DNA of 42,752 nt from Lachnospiraceae bacterium (GCA_016287675.1 JAEFAR010000021.1:1-42752), one strand, 5' to 3'; positions 1 to 11,018 are shown, numbered from the stretch's first letter. Numbers and translations are program-made. The notes: generated by a model not told the origin, from the letters alone.

Positions 1-15
1 CAGGAGGATAAAAAA

Positions 16-381
16 ATGACAACACAGGAATTTATCGATGCCATTAAGGGCATGACAGTATTAGAGTTAAACGATCTCGTAAAGGCTTGCGAGGAAGAGT
101 TCGGCGTTTCTGCAGCAGCAGGCGTTGCAGTAGTTGCAGCAGCAGGTCCCGCAGCAGCAGCTGAAGAGAAGACTGAGTTCGATGTTGAGCTTACAGAAGT
201 AGGCGCAGAGAAGATCAAGGTTATCAAGGTTGTTCGTGAGATCACCGGTCTCGGACTTGGTGAAGCTAAGGCAGCTGTTGAAGCAGCTCCCAAGGTTCTC
301 AAGGAGGGCGCTTCCAAGGCAGAGGCTGAGGATATCAAGAAGAAGCTTGAAGAGGCAGGCGCTAAGGTTACACTTAAGTAA
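16..381 (+). CDS. rplL: 50S ribosomal protein L7/L12
   Basis: Encodes the 121-residue L7/L12 stalk protein, which recruits and stimulates translation GTPases on the large ribosomal subunit. The N-terminal dimerisation part (about residues 1-32) leads into an Ala/Gly-rich hinge (about 33-50), then the conserved C-terminal domain containing [29 protein letters not shown] and a final [13 protein letters not shown]-type end. Length matches the family. A strong AGGAGG lies at positions 2-7, 8 bases before the ATG, which fixes the start. The usual upstream partner rplJ would lie just outside the window. An intrinsic terminator follows directly, so the polymerase genes downstream are not simply read through from here. 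Confidence 0.98.
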   Translation: MTTQEFIDAIKGMTVLELNDLVKACEEEFGVSAAAGVAVVAAAGPAAAAEEKTEFDVELTEVGAEKIKVIKVVREITGLGLGEAKAAVEAAPKVLKEGASKAEAEDIKKKLEEAGAKVTLK

Positions 382-405
382 TCAAGGCTTTTATATTAGC
401 GAAGA

Positions 406-501
406 TACCAAAAACTACCAAAAGTTGTACTTTACTTTTGGTAGTTTTTTTTATATACTCCTATAAGAAACACAAGAACATACCAAAAAGTTACCAAAAA
501 C
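406..501 (+). repeat. Four TACCAAAA direct repeats in two pairs upstream of the dehydrogenase gene
   Basis: TACCAAAA occurs at 406, 416, 481 and 492: two pairs, each pair spaced by 10-11 bases, about one helical turn. The first pair overlaps the 5' arm of the rplL terminator, whose 3' arm carries the inverted copy. Possible weak promoters lie between the pairs (TTTACT 431-436 with TATACT 454-459, 17-base spacer; or TTGGTA 438-443 with TATAAG 462-467). The repeats could be a regulator binding site or chance in A-rich sequence. Confidence 0.45.
411..452 (+). terminator. Intrinsic terminator after rplL
   Basis: A perfect 13-bp stem (AAACTACCAAAAG at 412-424 with CTTTTGGTAGTTT at 435-447) and a 10-base loop run into a T tract ending at 452. 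A-rich bases upstream could make it work in both directions. It separates the ribosomal protein unit from the aldehyde dehydrogenase gene. Confidence 0.85.
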
Positions 502-529
502 TTGACGGTTTTGAAAGGAGAAGGCTAAT

Positions 530-2050
530 ATGGCAATTGAAAGAAAAGGTTATTGTGTAAACGGAGAATGGAAGACATCAAAGTCCGATAAGTATATGCC
601 TGTTACGGATTCAAGTACGGGAGAAGTCATTGCGGAGGTGCCCTGCTGCACACCGGAGGAGGTTAATGATGCCATCGCTTCAGCTGCGGCAGCTTTCCCT
701 GAGTGGTCCAACATGTCACTCAGCAAAAGAACGCAGATGATGTTCAAATGGAGGAACATCCTTGTTGAGCATCTGGATGAGCTCACATTGCTTTGTTCGA
801 AAGAACTGGGAAAGAACATTGCCGAAGCAAAGGGCGATATTTTAAAAGCTATCGAGCCTACTGAGCATGCATGTTCCCTTCCCACACTTGTTCAGGGAGA
901 TGCATCCCTTCAGGTGACCACCGGTTTTGACACCGCAACCTACAGAGTTCCCCTCGGTGTAATCGCCGGCATCGTTCCCTTCAACTTCCCTGCCATGATC
1001 CCCTGGGGATGGATGGTGCCCCTGGCTATCGCTACCGGAAACACTGTAGTTTTAAAGGCATCCAGTGCAACACCTCTCACATCCATGAGGATACTTGAAC
1101 TCTTCTACACCGAAGGAGGATTCCCGAAGGGCGTTGTAAACCTCATCACCTGCAGCCGTAATGAAGCGGACATCCTTCTGACCGATGCAAGGATCAAGGC
1201 AGTGACCTTTGTGGGTACAACATCTGTAGGAAAGCAGATCTACTCAAAGGCGGCAGCTAACGGAAAACGTGTTCAGGCGCAGTGTGAAGCAAAGAACCAT
1301 GCACTTGTGCTTGAGGATGCGGATCTTGAAAATGCAACAACCGCTATCATTAACTCCACCTACGGCTGTGCGGGAATGAGATGCATGGCACTTCCTGTTG
1401 TCTGTGTTCAGGAATCCATAGCGGATGAATTCGTTGCACTTCTTAAGAAAAAGGCTATGGCGATGAAGGTGGGATGTGCCTACGACCCGGAGACTAAGCT
1501 GGGCCCTGTTGTTTCGGAATCTCACAAAAACAAGGTTTGCGAATGGATCCAAAAAGGTGTTGACGAAGGAGCAACTCTTGTACTTGACGGAAGAAATGTC
1601 GTTGTTCCCGGATTTGAAAAGGGATTCTTTGTGGGACCCACCATTCTTGACAACGTAAAGCCCGGAATGAGCGTGGGAGACAGAGAGATCTTCGGACCTG
1701 TTACCTGCATCAAGAGAGTAAAGGATTTTGAAGAAGGACTTGCCATCATGAACGCAAATCCTTTCGCCAACGGATCTGTGATCTTCACTCAGAGCGGTTA
1801 CTATGCAAGGGAATTTGAAATGAGGACAGATGGCGGTATGGTCGGCATCAATGTGGGCATCCCCGTTCCCACAGCCTACTTCCCTTTCTCCGGAAACAAG
1901 GATTCCTTCTTCGGAGATCTTCATGTACTCGGTAAGGACGGCGTCAGATTCTACACCAGAGCAAAGACAGTCACAAAGCACTGGTACGATGAAAAGATGA
2001 TAAAGCCCGTTCACATCGACACCTGGGAAGGAACAGTGGAAAGGGTTTAG
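530..2050 (+). CDS. CoA-acylating methylmalonate-semialdehyde dehydrogenase family protein
   Basis: 506-residue NAD-dependent aldehyde dehydrogenase of the MmsA/IolA subfamily, which oxidises methylmalonate or malonate semialdehyde to propionyl-CoA or acetyl-CoA with release of CO2. Subfamily marks visible: GVIAGIVPFNFPAMIPWGWM in the cofactor domain, GCAGMRCMALP around the catalytic cysteine (Cys285), Asn in place of the general-base Glu of ordinary aldehyde dehydrogenases (QCEAKNH), and the C-terminal FPFSGNKDSFFGDLH and GVRFYTR. Length is normal for the family. AAAGGAG sits just before the ATG. No inositol, valine or propionate genes adjoin it, so the physiological substrate is uncertain. 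Its position between rplL and rpoB, with terminators on both sides, makes it an independent unit inserted in a normally conserved block. Confidence 0.9.
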   Translation: MAIERKGYCVNGEWKTSKSDKYMPVTDSSTGEVIAEVPCCTPEEVNDAIASAAAAFPEWSNMSLSKRTQMMFKWRNILVEHLDELTLLCSKELGKNIAEAKGDILKAIEPTEHACSLPTLVQGDASLQVTTGFDTATYRVPLGVIAGIVPFNFPAMIPWGWMVPLAIATGNTVVLKASSATPLTSMRILELFYTEGGFPKGVVNLITCSRNEADILLTDARIKAVTFVGTTSVGKQIYSKAAANGKRVQAQCEAKNHALVLEDADLENATTAIINSTYGCAGMRCMALPVVCVQESIADEFVALLKKKAMAMKVGCAYDPETKLGPVVSESHKNKVCEWIQKGVDEGATLVLDGRNVVVPGFEKGFFVGPTILDNVKPGMSVGDREIFGPVTCIKRVKDFEEGLAIMNANPFANGSVIFTQSGYYAREFEMRTDGGMVGINVGIPVPTAYFPFSGNKDSFFGDLHVLGKDGVRFYTRAKTVTKHWYDEKMIKPVHIDTWEGTVERV

Positions 2051-2108
2051 AAGATCAAAGAAAAGATTATTGATTTTTAAAAAAGTTAATAAAAGGAAAA
2101 TAAAGAAA

Positions 2109-2141
2109 GAGCGGTCATTTTGACCGCTCGAATTTTTTTTT
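2109..2141 (+). terminator. Intrinsic terminator after the aldehyde dehydrogenase gene
   Basis: A perfect 9-bp GC-rich stem (GAGCGGTCA at 2109-2117 with TGACCGCTC at 2121-2129) with a 3-base loop, followed by AATTTTTTTTT. This isolates the dehydrogenase from rpoB. Confidence 0.92.
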
Positions 2142-2156
2142 GATAAAAAATTATGC

Positions 2157-2185
2157 TTGACTCTTTACAATTGCTATGTTAATAT
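2157..2185 (+). promoter_or_regulatory. SigA-type promoter for rpoBC
   Basis: TTGACT (2157-2162), a 17-base spacer and TAATAT (2180-2185). Transcription would start near 2192 and give a leader of about 100 bases. The leader holds an 8-bp inverted repeat (GCTCTTAT 2193-2200 and ATAAGAGC 2239-2246), which would put the mRNA 5' end into a long hairpin; no terminator is seen there. Confidence 0.75.
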
Positions 2186-2296
2186 AGACAATGCTCTTAT
2201 TTTGGTTTAGCATGCCTATCTTTATCTAATTATACCACATAAGAGCTGATATGAAAAGATTTTTTTACAAAAATATAACACGAGGTGAAAGCGTCA

Positions 2297-5200
2297 ATGG
2301 AAAAGAACAGTATGCATCCTGTCAAAGTCGGTAAGGGGATTAGGATGAGCTATTCGAAGAGAGATGAAGTTCTCGAGATGCCCAACCTTATAGAGGTTCA
2401 GAAGAACTCCTATAAGTGGTTCATCGAGAAAGGACTTCAGGAAGTCTTCGAAGACGTATCCCCAATCAAGGATTTCTCTGGCAATCTTGAACTCTCTTTC
2501 CTGAGCTATAGGCTCTGCGAGGACGAAAAGAAGTACTCCATCGAAGAGTGTAAGGAAAGAGACGCAACGTATGCAGCTCCGCTCAAGGTGAAGGTTGATC
2601 TTCATCGTACGGATGACGGCAGCAGTGTTGTTTCGGAAATCTTCATGGGAGATCTTCCTCTTATGACCGATACCGGTGCCTTCATTATCAACGGTGCCGA
2701 AAGAGTTATTGTGAGTCAGCTGGTTCGTTCACCCGGCATTTATTTTGATATAACACATGATAAACTCGGAAAGCGTCTCTTCAGCAGCCAGGTTATCCCT
2801 AACCGCGGTGCATGGATCGAGTACGAGACAGATTCCAATGATGTATTCTGGGCACGTGTGGACAGAAACCGTAAGGTTCCCGTAACCGTTCTTCTTCGTG
2901 CACTCGGATACGGCACAAATGAGCAGATCCGCGAGGTCTTCGGAGACGAACCCAAGCTGGAAGCTACATTTGCAAAGGATACATGCGAAAACTTCACTGA
3001 CGGTCTCCTCGAACTTTATAAAAAGCTGAGACCCGGCGAGCCTCTTGCAGTGGACACAGCCAAGTCCCTCATCCACGGAATGTTCTTCGATCCCAAGAGA
3101 TATGACCTCGCTAAAGTCGGACGTTACAAATTCAATAAAAAGCTTCACTTAAAGAGACGTGTTGTAGGTTTCACTCTTGCTCAGGACATTATAGACATGA
3201 ACACCGGTGAGATCATCGCTGAAGCAGGACAGAAGATTACGGAGCAGATGGCTGTTGACATCCAGAACGCCGCAATCCCTTATTTTGATATCCAGACAGA
3301 AGAAAGAACAGAGCGTGTCGTTACTAACCTTGCCGTTGATCTCAAGGCCTATGTGGACTGCGATCCCGAGAGTCTTGGCATCACTGAAAACGTTTACTTC
3401 CCTGTTCTTCGTGAGATCCTCGAAGAGTACGGAAGTGACAAGGACGCTCTTCTCAAGGAGATCAAGAAGCGTGCTGCGGAACTCGTTCCCAAGCACATCA
3501 CCAAGGAAGACATCATTGCTTCCGTTAACTACAACATGCATCTTGAATACGGTGTAGGAACAAAGGACGATATCGATCACCTCGGAAACCGTCGTATCCG
3601 TGCCGTAGGCGAGCTGTTGCAGAATCAGTACCGCATCGGTATCTCACGTATGGAACGTGTGGTACGTGAAAGAATGTCCACACAGGGAATTGAGAGCGTT
3701 ACCGCTCAGTCCCTTATCAATATCAAGCCCGTTACCGCAGCTGTAAAGGAATTCTTCGGAAGTTCACAGCTTTCTCAGTTCATGGATCAGAACAACCCTC
3801 TGTCCGAGCTGACAAACAAGCGTCGTCTTTCAGCCCTCGGTCCCGGCGGTCTCTCACGTGACCGTGCATCCTTCGAAGTACGAGACGTACATTACACTCA
3901 CTATGGAAGAATGTGCCCCATCGAGACACCCGAAGGTCCCAACATCGGACTTATCAACTCCCTTGCTTCCTATGCAAGGATCAATGAATATGGCTTTATC
4001 GAGGCACCTTATCGTAAGACCGATAAGAGTGACCCTGCAAATCCTCGTGTTACCGACGAGGTTGTTTACCTTACCGCCGATGAAGAAGACAACTATGTTG
4101 TTGCTCAGGCCAACGAAGCACTGGATGAGAACGGCTATTTCGTAAACAATATGGTTTCCGGACGTTTCAGAGATGAGACTTCTTCCTATGAAAAGAGAAG
4201 GGTCGACTTCATGGACGTATCTCCCAAGATGGTATTCTCGGTAGCTACCGCGATGATCCCCTTCCTTCAGAACGACGATGCTAACCGTGCCCTCATGGGA
4301 TCAAACATGCAGCGTCAGGCCGTTCCCCTTCTTTTCACCGATGCTCCCGTTGTTGATACAGGTATCGGTGTCAAGGCAGCTGTCGACTCCGGTTCATGTA
4401 TGACTGCTACAAATGCAGGTGTTGTTGAAAAGGCTACAGCTAACGAGATCGTTATCAAGAACAAGGATAAGGGATTAGACACCTACAAACTGACAAAGTT
4501 TGCCAGAAGCAACCAGGGCACCTGCATTAACCAGAGACCCATTGTTTCCAAGGGTGAGAAGATCGAAGCCGGCCAGGTTATTGCTGACGGCGCATCCACT
4601 TCCGGCGGAGAGCTTGCTCTCGGTAAGAACCCTCTCATCGGTTTCATGACATGGGAAGGCTACAACTACGAGGACGCCGTTCTTATTTCCGAGCGTCTTG
4701 TTCAGGAAGATGTTTACACATCCGTTCACATTGAGGAGTACGAATCCGAAGCCAGAGACACAAAGCTGGGACCCGAAGAGATCACCAGAGAAGTTCCCGG
4801 CGTTGGCGATGATGCTCTGAAGGATCTGGATGAAAGAGGTATCATCCGTGTCGGCGCCGAAGTACGTGCGGGAGACATTCTTGTAGGTAAGGTTACTCCT
4901 AAGGGAGAAACAGACCTTACTTCCGAGGAAAGACTCCTTCGTGCAATTTTCGGTGAAAAGGCAAGAGAAGTAAGAAACACATCTCTTGAACTTCCTCACG
5001 GTGAATTCGGTATCGTAGTTGATACAAAGGTATTCAGACGCGAGGACGGAGATGATCTCCCTGCAGGAGTTAATCAGACCGTTCGTGTTTACATAGCTCA
5101 GAAGAGAAAGATCCAGGTCGGCGACAAGATGGCCGGTCGTCACGGAAACAAGGGTGTCGTTTCAAGAGTTCTTCCTGTTGAAGACATGCCTTTCCTTCCC

Positions 5201-6163
5201 AACGGACGCCCTCTTGACATCGTGCTCAACCCTCTCGGCGTTCCTTCACGTATGAACATCGGTCAGGTGCTTGAAACTCACCTTTCCCTTGCTTCAAAGA
5301 TCCTCGGCTTCAATGTTTCCTCACCCATCTTTAACGGTGCAAAGGAGTATGAGATCCAGGATCTCCTTGAAGTTGCAAATGATTTCGTAAACGGTGAATG
5401 GGATGATTTCAAGAATAAGTACAAGGACATCCTTGAACCCGACGTTATCGAGTACTTAGGTAATCACCTTGAAGAGAGAGCAGACTGGAAGGGAGTTCCC
5501 ATCAGCCGAGACGGTAAGGTTCAGCTCCGCGACGGACGTACCGGTGAGGAATTTGATTCACCCGTTACCATCGGCTTCATGCACTACTTAAAGCTCCATC
5601 ACCTTGTTGATGATAAGATCCATGCCCGTTCCACAGGTAAGTACTCCATGGTTACCCAGCAGCCTCTCGGCGGTAAAGCCCAGTTCGGCGGCCAGCGTTT
5701 CGGAGAAATGGAAGTTTGGGCACTGGAAGCATACGGTGCATCTCACGTACTTCAGGAGATCCTTACGGTTAAGTCCGATGATATTCAGGGACGTGACAAG
5801 ACCTGTGAGGCTATCATGAAGGGGCAGAACATTGCAGAACCCGGTATCCCCGAGTCCTTCAAGGTTCTTCTTAAGGAATTACAGTCTCTTGCTCTGGACG
5901 TTACCGTTCTCGATGAAAACGGCAACGAAGTCATCATGAACGATAAGCTCAACTATGGTGACGAAACAGGCAGTGATGACGAATACAACAACCTCGACGA
6001 TGACAACCATTACAGCTATGATACGGGCGACTTCGACAGTCACAGCGGATTCACCTATCAGGATCAGGACGGTAATGTCATTGAAGACGGTGACTTTGAA
6101 GACGACGACAACTTCGGCGACTTCGATACAGACGATATGGACGATCAAGGCTTTGAAGAATAG
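2297..6163 (+). CDS. rpoB: DNA-directed RNA polymerase subunit beta
   Basis: 1288-residue beta subunit of RNA polymerase, forming the active-site cleft with beta'. Conserved blocks are intact: the rifampicin-pocket segment with [27 protein letters not shown], the [13 protein letters not shown] block and [19 protein letters not shown] near the end. The start at 2297 is preferred over an in-frame GTG at 2285 because the AGGTGA ribosome site (2283-2288) overlaps that GTG and lies 8 bases before the ATG. Two oddities: Asn507 stands where E. coli has His526, and the last 67 or so residues form a tail with about 28 Asp/Glu plus many Tyr, Asn and Gly, beyond the normal end of the protein. rpoC follows after 17 bases. 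Confidence 0.98.
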   Translation: MEKNSMHPVKVGKGIRMSYSKRDEVLEMPNLIEVQKNSYKWFIEKGLQEVFEDVSPIKDFSGNLELSFLSYRLCEDEKKYSIEECKERDATYAAPLKVKVDLHRTDDGSSVVSEIFMGDLPLMTDTGAFIINGAERVIVSQLVRSPGIYFDITHDKLGKRLFSSQVIPNRGAWIEYETDSNDVFWARVDRNRKVPVTVLLRALGYGTNEQIREVFGDEPKLEATFAKDTCENFTDGLLELYKKLRPGEPLAVDTAKSLIHGMFFDPKRYDLAKVGRYKFNKKLHLKRRVVGFTLAQDIIDMNTGEIIAEAGQKITEQMAVDIQNAAIPYFDIQTEERTERVVTNLAVDLKAYVDCDPESLGITENVYFPVLREILEEYGSDKDALLKEIKKRAAELVPKHITKEDIIASVNYNMHLEYGVGTKDDIDHLGNRRIRAVGELLQNQYRIGISRMERVVRERMSTQGIESVTAQSLINIKPVTAAVKEFFGSSQLSQFMDQNNPLSELTNKRRLSALGPGGLSRDRASFEVRDVHYTHYGRMCPIETPEGPNIGLINSLASYARINEYGFIEAPYRKTDKSDPANPRVTDEVVYLTADEEDNYVVAQANEALDENGYFVNNMVSGRFRDETSSYEKRRVDFMDVSPKMVFSVATAMIPFLQNDDANRALMGSNMQRQAVPLLFTDAPVVDTGIGVKAAVDSGSCMTATNAGVVEKATANEIVIKNKDKGLDTYKLTKFARSNQGTCINQRPIVSKGEKIEAGQVIADGASTSGGELALGKNPLIGFMTWEGYNYEDAVLISERLVQEDVYTSVHIEEYESEARDTKLGPEEITREVPGVGDDALKDLDERGIIRVGAEVRAGDILVGKVTPKGETDLTSEERLLRAIFGEKAREVRNTSLELPHGEFGIVVDTKVFRREDGDDLPAGVNQTVRVYIAQKRKIQVGDKMAGRHGNKGVVSRVLPVEDMPFLPNGRPLDIVLNPLGVPSRMNIGQVLETHLSLASKILGFNVSSPIFNGAKEYEIQDLLEVANDFVNGEWDDFKNKYKDILEPDVIEYLGNHLEERADWKGVPISRDGKVQLRDGRTGEEFDSPVTIGFMHYLKLHHLVDDKIHARSTGKYSMVTQQPLGGKAQFGGQRFGEMEVWALEAYGASHVLQEILTVKSDDIQGRDKTCEAIMKGQNIAEPGIPESFKVLLKELQSLALDVTVLDENGNEVIMNDKLNYGDETGSDDEYNNLDDDNHYSYDTGDFDSHSGFTYQDQDGNVIEDGDFEDDDNFGDFDTDDMDDQGFEE

Positions 6164-6180
6164 GAGGGATACTTAAAATT

Positions 6181-9100
6181 ATGTCAGTTAATTATTCAGA
6201 TGATTCGGTCAAGGCCGTCAATTACGACGCTATCAAGATTGGACTTGCTTCTCCTCAGAAGATCAAGGAGTGGTCCTTCGGCGAAGTTCAGGAGCCTGAA
6301 ACAATCAACTATCGTACACTTAAGCCCGAAAAGAAGGGACTTTTCTCCGAAGCTATTTTCGGACCTGTTAAGGACTATGAGTGTGCCTGCGGTAAATTTA
6401 AAAAGAACGGTATCAAATCCGGAAAAGATCACATCGTTAAGTGTGACAACTGCGGCGTAGAGATCACAAAATCCTCCGTAAGAAGAGAGAGAATGGGACA
6501 CATCGAGCTTGCAGCACCTGTTTCCCACATTTGGTACTTCAAGGGAATTCCCAGCCGTATGGGTCTCATTCTTGACATTTCTCCCAGAAACCTTGAAAAG
6601 GTTCTCTACTTCGCAGCATATATCGTGCTGGATAAGGGAGAGACCGACCTTCAGTACAAGCAGATCCTTTCCGAGACAGAGTTCAACGAAGCCTGCGATA
6701 AGTACGGCAGCAAGGCATTCCGTGCAGGAATGGGCGCAGAAGCCATCAGAGAGCTTCTTGAAGCCATTGACCTTGAAAAAGAATCCGAGGAAATGAAGGA
6801 AGCCCTTCTCACTGCCACAGGTCAGAAGAGAGCAAAGCTCGTTAAGCACCTGAGCGTAGTGGAAGATTTCAGAAAGTCGGGAAACCGTCCTGAATGGATG
6901 ATCCTGGTTAATCTTCCTGTTATTCCCCCCGATCTTCGTCCCATGGTACAGCTGGACGGAGGACGTTTTGCAACTTCCGATATGAACGATCTCTATCGTC
7001 GTATCATCAACAGAAACTTAAGACTTCGTAAGCTCATCGGAGCAAAGGCTCCTGAGCTTGTTGTAAGAAATGAAAAGAGAATGCTTCAGGAAGCCGTTGA
7101 TGCTCTCATTGACAACGGAAGAAGAGGCAGACCGGTTACAGGTCCCGGAAACCGTCCTTTAAAGAGCCTTTCGGATCTCTTAAAGGGTAAGCAGGGACGT
7201 TTCCGTCAGAACCTTCTGGGTAAGCGTGTTGACTACTCCGGACGTTCCGTTATCGTAGTAGGACCCGAACTCAAGATCTACCAGTGCGGTCTTCCCAAGG
7301 AGATGGCACTTGAACTCTTCAAGCCTTTCGTTGTTAAGGAACTCCTTGCAAACGGCCAGGCTCACAATCCCAAGGCAGCAAAGAAGATGGTTGACCGTGC
7401 TTCTGCTGAGGTCTGGGATATCCTCGAGAGAGTTATCAGAGAGCATCCTGTAATGCTGAACCGTGCTCCTACACTTCACAGACTCGGTATTCAGGCATTT
7501 GAGCCCATCCTTGTAGAGGGTAAGGCTATTAAGCTTCATCCTCTTGTATGTACAGCATTCAATGCTGACTTCGACGGTGACCAGATGGCCGTGCACCTTC
7601 CTCTTTCGGCTGAAGCACAGGCAGAGGCTCGTTTCCTCATGCTTTCACCCAACAACCTTCTGAAGCCTTCGGATGGTGGTCCCGTAGCTGTTCCTTCACA
7701 GGATATGGTTCTGGGTATCTACTACCTGACCCTTCGTAAGGAAGGCGAGCCCGGTGAAGGTAAAGCTTTCAAGAGCATGAATGAAGCTTACCTTGCATAT
7801 GAAAACAAGGTGATCACACTTCACTCCACCATCAAGGTTCGTCGTTCCATGAAGCTGGAAGACGGTTCCGTGATCTCAAGAGTAATAGAGAGCACTCTCG
7901 GAACTCTTATCTTCAATGAGATCATTCCTCAGGATCTCGGACTCAGAAAACGTGATCCCGAGAATAAGGAAGATCTGCTCCTTCTTGAAGTTGATAACGG
8001 AAAGCCTGTTGGCAAGAAGCAGCTTAAGAAGATCCTTGAAAAATGCATCAGTGTTCACGGTGCCACAAAGACAGCAGAGACTCTCGATGCGGTTAAGGCT
8101 CTCGGCTACAAGTTCTCTACACGTGCAGCCATGACAGTTTCCATTTCCGATATGACTGTACCCGCATCCAAGAAGGACATCCTTGCAGAGGCTCAGGCTC
8201 AGGTCGACAGGATCGCAAAGCTCCACAGAAGAGGTCTTACCACAGAAGAGGAGCGTTACAAAGCAGTTATCGAAACATGGAAGAATGCCGATGATAAGAT
8301 CACAAAGGCACTTCTTACAGGTCTCGATCAGTTCAATAATATTCACATGATGGCTGATTCCGGTGCCCGTGGTTCCGACAAGCAGATCAAGCAGCTTGCA
8401 GGTATGCGTGGACTCATGGCAGATACATCCGGACGTACCATCGAACTTCCCATCAAGTCCAACTTCCGTGAAGGTCTTGATGTTCTGGAGTATTTCGTAT
8501 CAGCTCACGGTGCTCGTAAGGGACTTTCCGATACGGCTCTTCGTACAGCTGACTCCGGTTACCTTACACGTCGTCTTGTAGATGTTTCACAGGATGTCAT
8601 CATCCGTGAGACAGAGTGTATGAGAGAGGATGACACAGAGATCCCCGGAATGTGGGTAAAGGCTTTCATGGACAAGCAGGAAGTTATCGAGTCCCTGAAA
8701 GACAGGATCACAGGCCGTTTCTCATGCGAAACTATCCTTGACGACAACGGTGAAGTCATCGTTAAGGCAAATCATATGATCACTGCCAAGAGAGCAGAGA
8801 AGATCGTAGCTAAGGCTGAGTTCCTTGAGCCCGATCCCAGACCTTCACATGAAGGTGAGATGTGGGTTAAGCCCTCTGCCAAGGTTAAGATCAGAACAGC
8901 TCTTACCTGCCGCTCAAGAGTGGGCGTCTGCGCTAAGTGCTACGGTGCTAACATGGCTACAGGCGAGCCTGTTCAGGTCGGTGAAGCAGTTGGTATCATT
9001 GCAGCTCAGTCTATCGGTGAACCCGGTACCCAGCTTACAATGAGAACCTTCCATACAGGTGGTGTTGCAGGTGGTGATATCACACAGGGTCTTCCCCGTG

Positions 9101-9963
9101 TCGAAGAACTTTTCGAAACACGTAAGCCCAAGGGACTTGCAATCATCGCTGAGTTCGGCGGTAAGGTTGAGATCAGAGACACCAAGAAGAAGAGAGAAGT
9201 CGTTGTTACAAATCCTGAAACAGGAGAAGCTAAGGCTTATCTCATTCCTTACGGATCCAGGATCAAGGTACTTGATGAGCAGGTTATCGAAGCAGGTGAC
9301 GAACTCACCGAAGGTTCCGTTTATCCTCACGACATCCTTAAGATCAAGGGTATCGGAGCGGTTCAGGACTACATGCTTCGTGAAGTACAGAGAGTTTACC
9401 GTCTGCAGGGCGTTGAGATCAACGACAAGCACATTGAAGTTATCGTTCGTCAGACCATGAAGAAGGTCAGAGTTGACGAGGCAGGTGATTCCTCATTCCT
9501 TCCCGGCACAAACGTTGATATGTTTGAGTTTGAGGATGTCAATAAGGAACTCATCGCACAGGGCAAGCAGCCTGCAGAAGGCAAGCAGATCATGCTTGGT
9601 ATCACCAAGGCAGCCCTTGCTACGAACTCCTTCCTTTCAGCTGCATCCTTCCAGGAGACCACAAGAGTTCTCACGGATGCGTCCATCAAGGGAAAGATCG
9701 ATCCCCTTATCGGCCTGAAGGAGAACGTAATCCTCGGAAAGCTGATCCCTGCCGGAACAGGTATGAAGCAGTACAGAAACATTGCGCTTGATACCGATGC
9801 GGATACATTCTCGGACGAGTATTCAGATATGGATTATGATGAGAATGGCTATTCCAATTACGGCGACGGCTACTCAGATTTCGGTTCCGATGAGGAAGTA
9901 TCCGAAGAGTCCGAAGAGCTTGAAGACGAGTTCTATGATGAGCCCGGAAATGATGAGCAGTAA
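6181..9963 (+). CDS. rpoC: DNA-directed RNA polymerase subunit beta'
   Basis: 1260-residue beta' subunit, which carries the catalytic magnesium site: Asp463, Asp465 and Asp467 in [12 protein letters not shown]. The N-terminal zinc site is Cys68, Cys70, Cys88 and Cys91; the second zinc site is Cys813, Cys910, Cys917 and Cys920. The trigger-loop/bridge-helix region ([36 protein letters not shown]) is conserved. GGAGG lies just upstream of the ATG, in the gap after rpoB. As in RpoB, the C-terminus is extended: about 25 of the last 57 residues are Asp or Glu, interspersed with Tyr, Ser and Gly. Co-transcribed with rpoB and ended by a strong terminator. Confidence 0.98.
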   Translation: MSVNYSDDSVKAVNYDAIKIGLASPQKIKEWSFGEVQEPETINYRTLKPEKKGLFSEAIFGPVKDYECACGKFKKNGIKSGKDHIVKCDNCGVEITKSSVRRERMGHIELAAPVSHIWYFKGIPSRMGLILDISPRNLEKVLYFAAYIVLDKGETDLQYKQILSETEFNEACDKYGSKAFRAGMGAEAIRELLEAIDLEKESEEMKEALLTATGQKRAKLVKHLSVVEDFRKSGNRPEWMILVNLPVIPPDLRPMVQLDGGRFATSDMNDLYRRIINRNLRLRKLIGAKAPELVVRNEKRMLQEAVDALIDNGRRGRPVTGPGNRPLKSLSDLLKGKQGRFRQNLLGKRVDYSGRSVIVVGPELKIYQCGLPKEMALELFKPFVVKELLANGQAHNPKAAKKMVDRASAEVWDILERVIREHPVMLNRAPTLHRLGIQAFEPILVEGKAIKLHPLVCTAFNADFDGDQMAVHLPLSAEAQAEARFLMLSPNNLLKPSDGGPVAVPSQDMVLGIYYLTLRKEGEPGEGKAFKSMNEAYLAYENKVITLHSTIKVRRSMKLEDGSVISRVIESTLGTLIFNEIIPQDLGLRKRDPENKEDLLLLEVDNGKPVGKKQLKKILEKCISVHGATKTAETLDAVKALGYKFSTRAAMTVSISDMTVPASKKDILAEAQAQVDRIAKLHRRGLTTEEERYKAVIETWKNADDKITKALLTGLDQFNNIHMMADSGARGSDKQIKQLAGMRGLMADTSGRTIELPIKSNFREGLDVLEYFVSAHGARKGLSDTALRTADSGYLTRRLVDVSQDVIIRETECMREDDTEIPGMWVKAFMDKQEVIESLKDRITGRFSCETILDDNGEVIVKANHMITAKRAEKIVAKAEFLEPDPRPSHEGEMWVKPSAKVKIRTALTCRSRVGVCAKCYGANMATGEPVQVGEAVGIIAAQSIGEPGTQLTMRTFHTGGVAGGDITQGLPRVEELFETRKPKGLAIIAEFGGKVEIRDTKKKREVVVTNPETGEAKAYLIPYGSRIKVLDEQVIEAGDELTEGSVYPHDILKIKGIGAVQDYMLREVQRVYRLQGVEINDKHIEVIVRQTMKKVRVDEAGDSSFLPGTNVDMFEFEDVNKELIAQGKQPAEGKQIMLGITKAALATNSFLSAASFQETTRVLTDASIKGKIDPLIGLKENVILGKLIPAGTGMKQYRNIALDTDADTFSDEYSDMDYDENGYSNYGDGYSDFGSDEEVSEESEELEDEFYDEPGNDEQ

Positions 9964-9997
9964 AATGAATTGATCGCGACGAAAGTCGTAAAGAAAG

Positions 9998-10037
9998 ATC
10001 CCCTTCTCGGTTGTTACGGGAAGGGGATTACTTTTTT
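9998..10037 (+). terminator. Intrinsic terminator after rpoC
   Basis: A perfect 9-bp stem ATCCCCTTC (9998-10006) with GAAGGGGAT (10020-10028), extended by TCGG/CGG bases towards the loop, then TTTTTT at 10032-10037. A small hairpin at 9975-9988 (CGACGAAAGTCG) precedes it. Confidence 0.9.
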
Positions 10038-10118
10038 GTTGAAATGTGTTAGAATTGATCCGTTACGATGAACAGCAGGGGAATGTGAACGTAAACGTGA
10101 TAATTAAGGAGAGAAGTT

Positions 10119-10967
10119 ATGAAAGAAAAATTTAAAGCGGTCGGGTTTTCTCTGATCGCAATTGTGATCCTGCTGGGATCACAGCTCATTGCCGAACTTC
10201 TTGCAAGCTTTGTTGCACTTATGGGCGTTCCCACAGTGATATGTAATGTGTTGAGTGCATGTTTATACCTTGCGCTTGCAGGCTTGTTCATTTGGCTTTT
10301 CTATGAAAAGCTGCTGCACATCAAAATGGCAGATCTTGGTATGCCTAAGGTTTCTTTTAAACCTAAATGGATCCTTGCGGGCTTTCTTTTGCCCATTACG
10401 GTTTCCGCTGTATATCTTCTGTTTTTAAAGGGAGAATATGTTGTTACGGATCTTACTGCCGGAAAAAAAGTTGAGATCGTTCTGACAGGCATATTCTTTA
10501 CAGGTATGGCTGCAGGCTTTGTGGAAGAAATGGTGTTCAGAGGCGTGATCTTTCACCTGCTTGAAAAAGCCTGGAACAGAAATGTTGCGGTGATCGCACC
10601 GTCCCTTATCTTTGGTGTGGTACACATCATCGGAATGGATTTCAGCCTTTGGAGCTGTATTCTTGTCATAGTGGCGGGAACATCCGTAGGCATCATGTTT
10701 GCACTGGTAAGGATCGAGTCCGGTTCCGTATGGAGCGATGCTATTATGCATATGATCTGGAATGTTTTGATCATCGGCGGACTGCTTACGATCTCCGAAA
10801 AGGCAGGGACATACACCTTAGCATCATATGTTCTTAAGTCCCACTCTTTCGAGATCACAGGCGGAGAGTTTGGTATAGAATCATCCATTACGGCCATTGC
10901 GGGATATTATATTATAAGCTTGATCGCACTTTCATTGATCCATAAAAAAGAAGGAAAGACCAAATAG
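10119..10967 (+). CDS. CPBP family intramembrane metalloprotease
   Basis: 282-residue polytopic membrane protein with about eight hydrophobic segments. The CPBP (CAAX protease/bacteriocin-processing, Abi) motifs are present: EEMVFRG with Glu136, Glu137 and Arg141, His169 in GVVHIIG, and His211 plus Asn215 in MHMIWN. These are the metal-binding and catalytic residues of the family, so it is probably active. Family members process prenylated or other membrane peptides, or give bacteriocin immunity; the substrate here is unknown. AGGAGAGAAG precedes the ATG. The gene stands alone between the rpoC terminator and a terminator shared with the convergent aldolase gene; no clear promoter was identified in 10038-10118. 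Confidence 0.88.
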   Translation: MKEKFKAVGFSLIAIVILLGSQLIAELLASFVALMGVPTVICNVLSACLYLALAGLFIWLFYEKLLHIKMADLGMPKVSFKPKWILAGFLLPITVSAVYLLFLKGEYVVTDLTAGKKVEIVLTGIFFTGMAAGFVEEMVFRGVIFHLLEKAWNRNVAVIAPSLIFGVVHIIGMDFSLWSCILVIVAGTSVGIMFALVRIESGSVWSDAIMHMIWNVLIIGGLLTISEKAGTYTLASYVLKSHSFEITGGEFGIESSITAIAGYYIISLIALSLIHKKEGKTK

Positions 10968-10973
10968 ACCAAC

Positions 10974-11014
10974 AAAAAAAGCTTCGGTATTTCGCCGAAG
11001 CTTTTGATTTTTTT
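10974..11014. terminator. Bidirectional terminator between the CPBP gene and fba
   Basis: AAAAGCTTCGG (10977-10987) pairs perfectly with CCGAAGCTTTT (10995-11005) around a 7-base loop. An A run lies on the left and a T run (ATTTTTTT) on the right, so it can end transcripts from both convergent genes. Confidence 0.9.
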
Positions 11015-11018
11015 AAAT

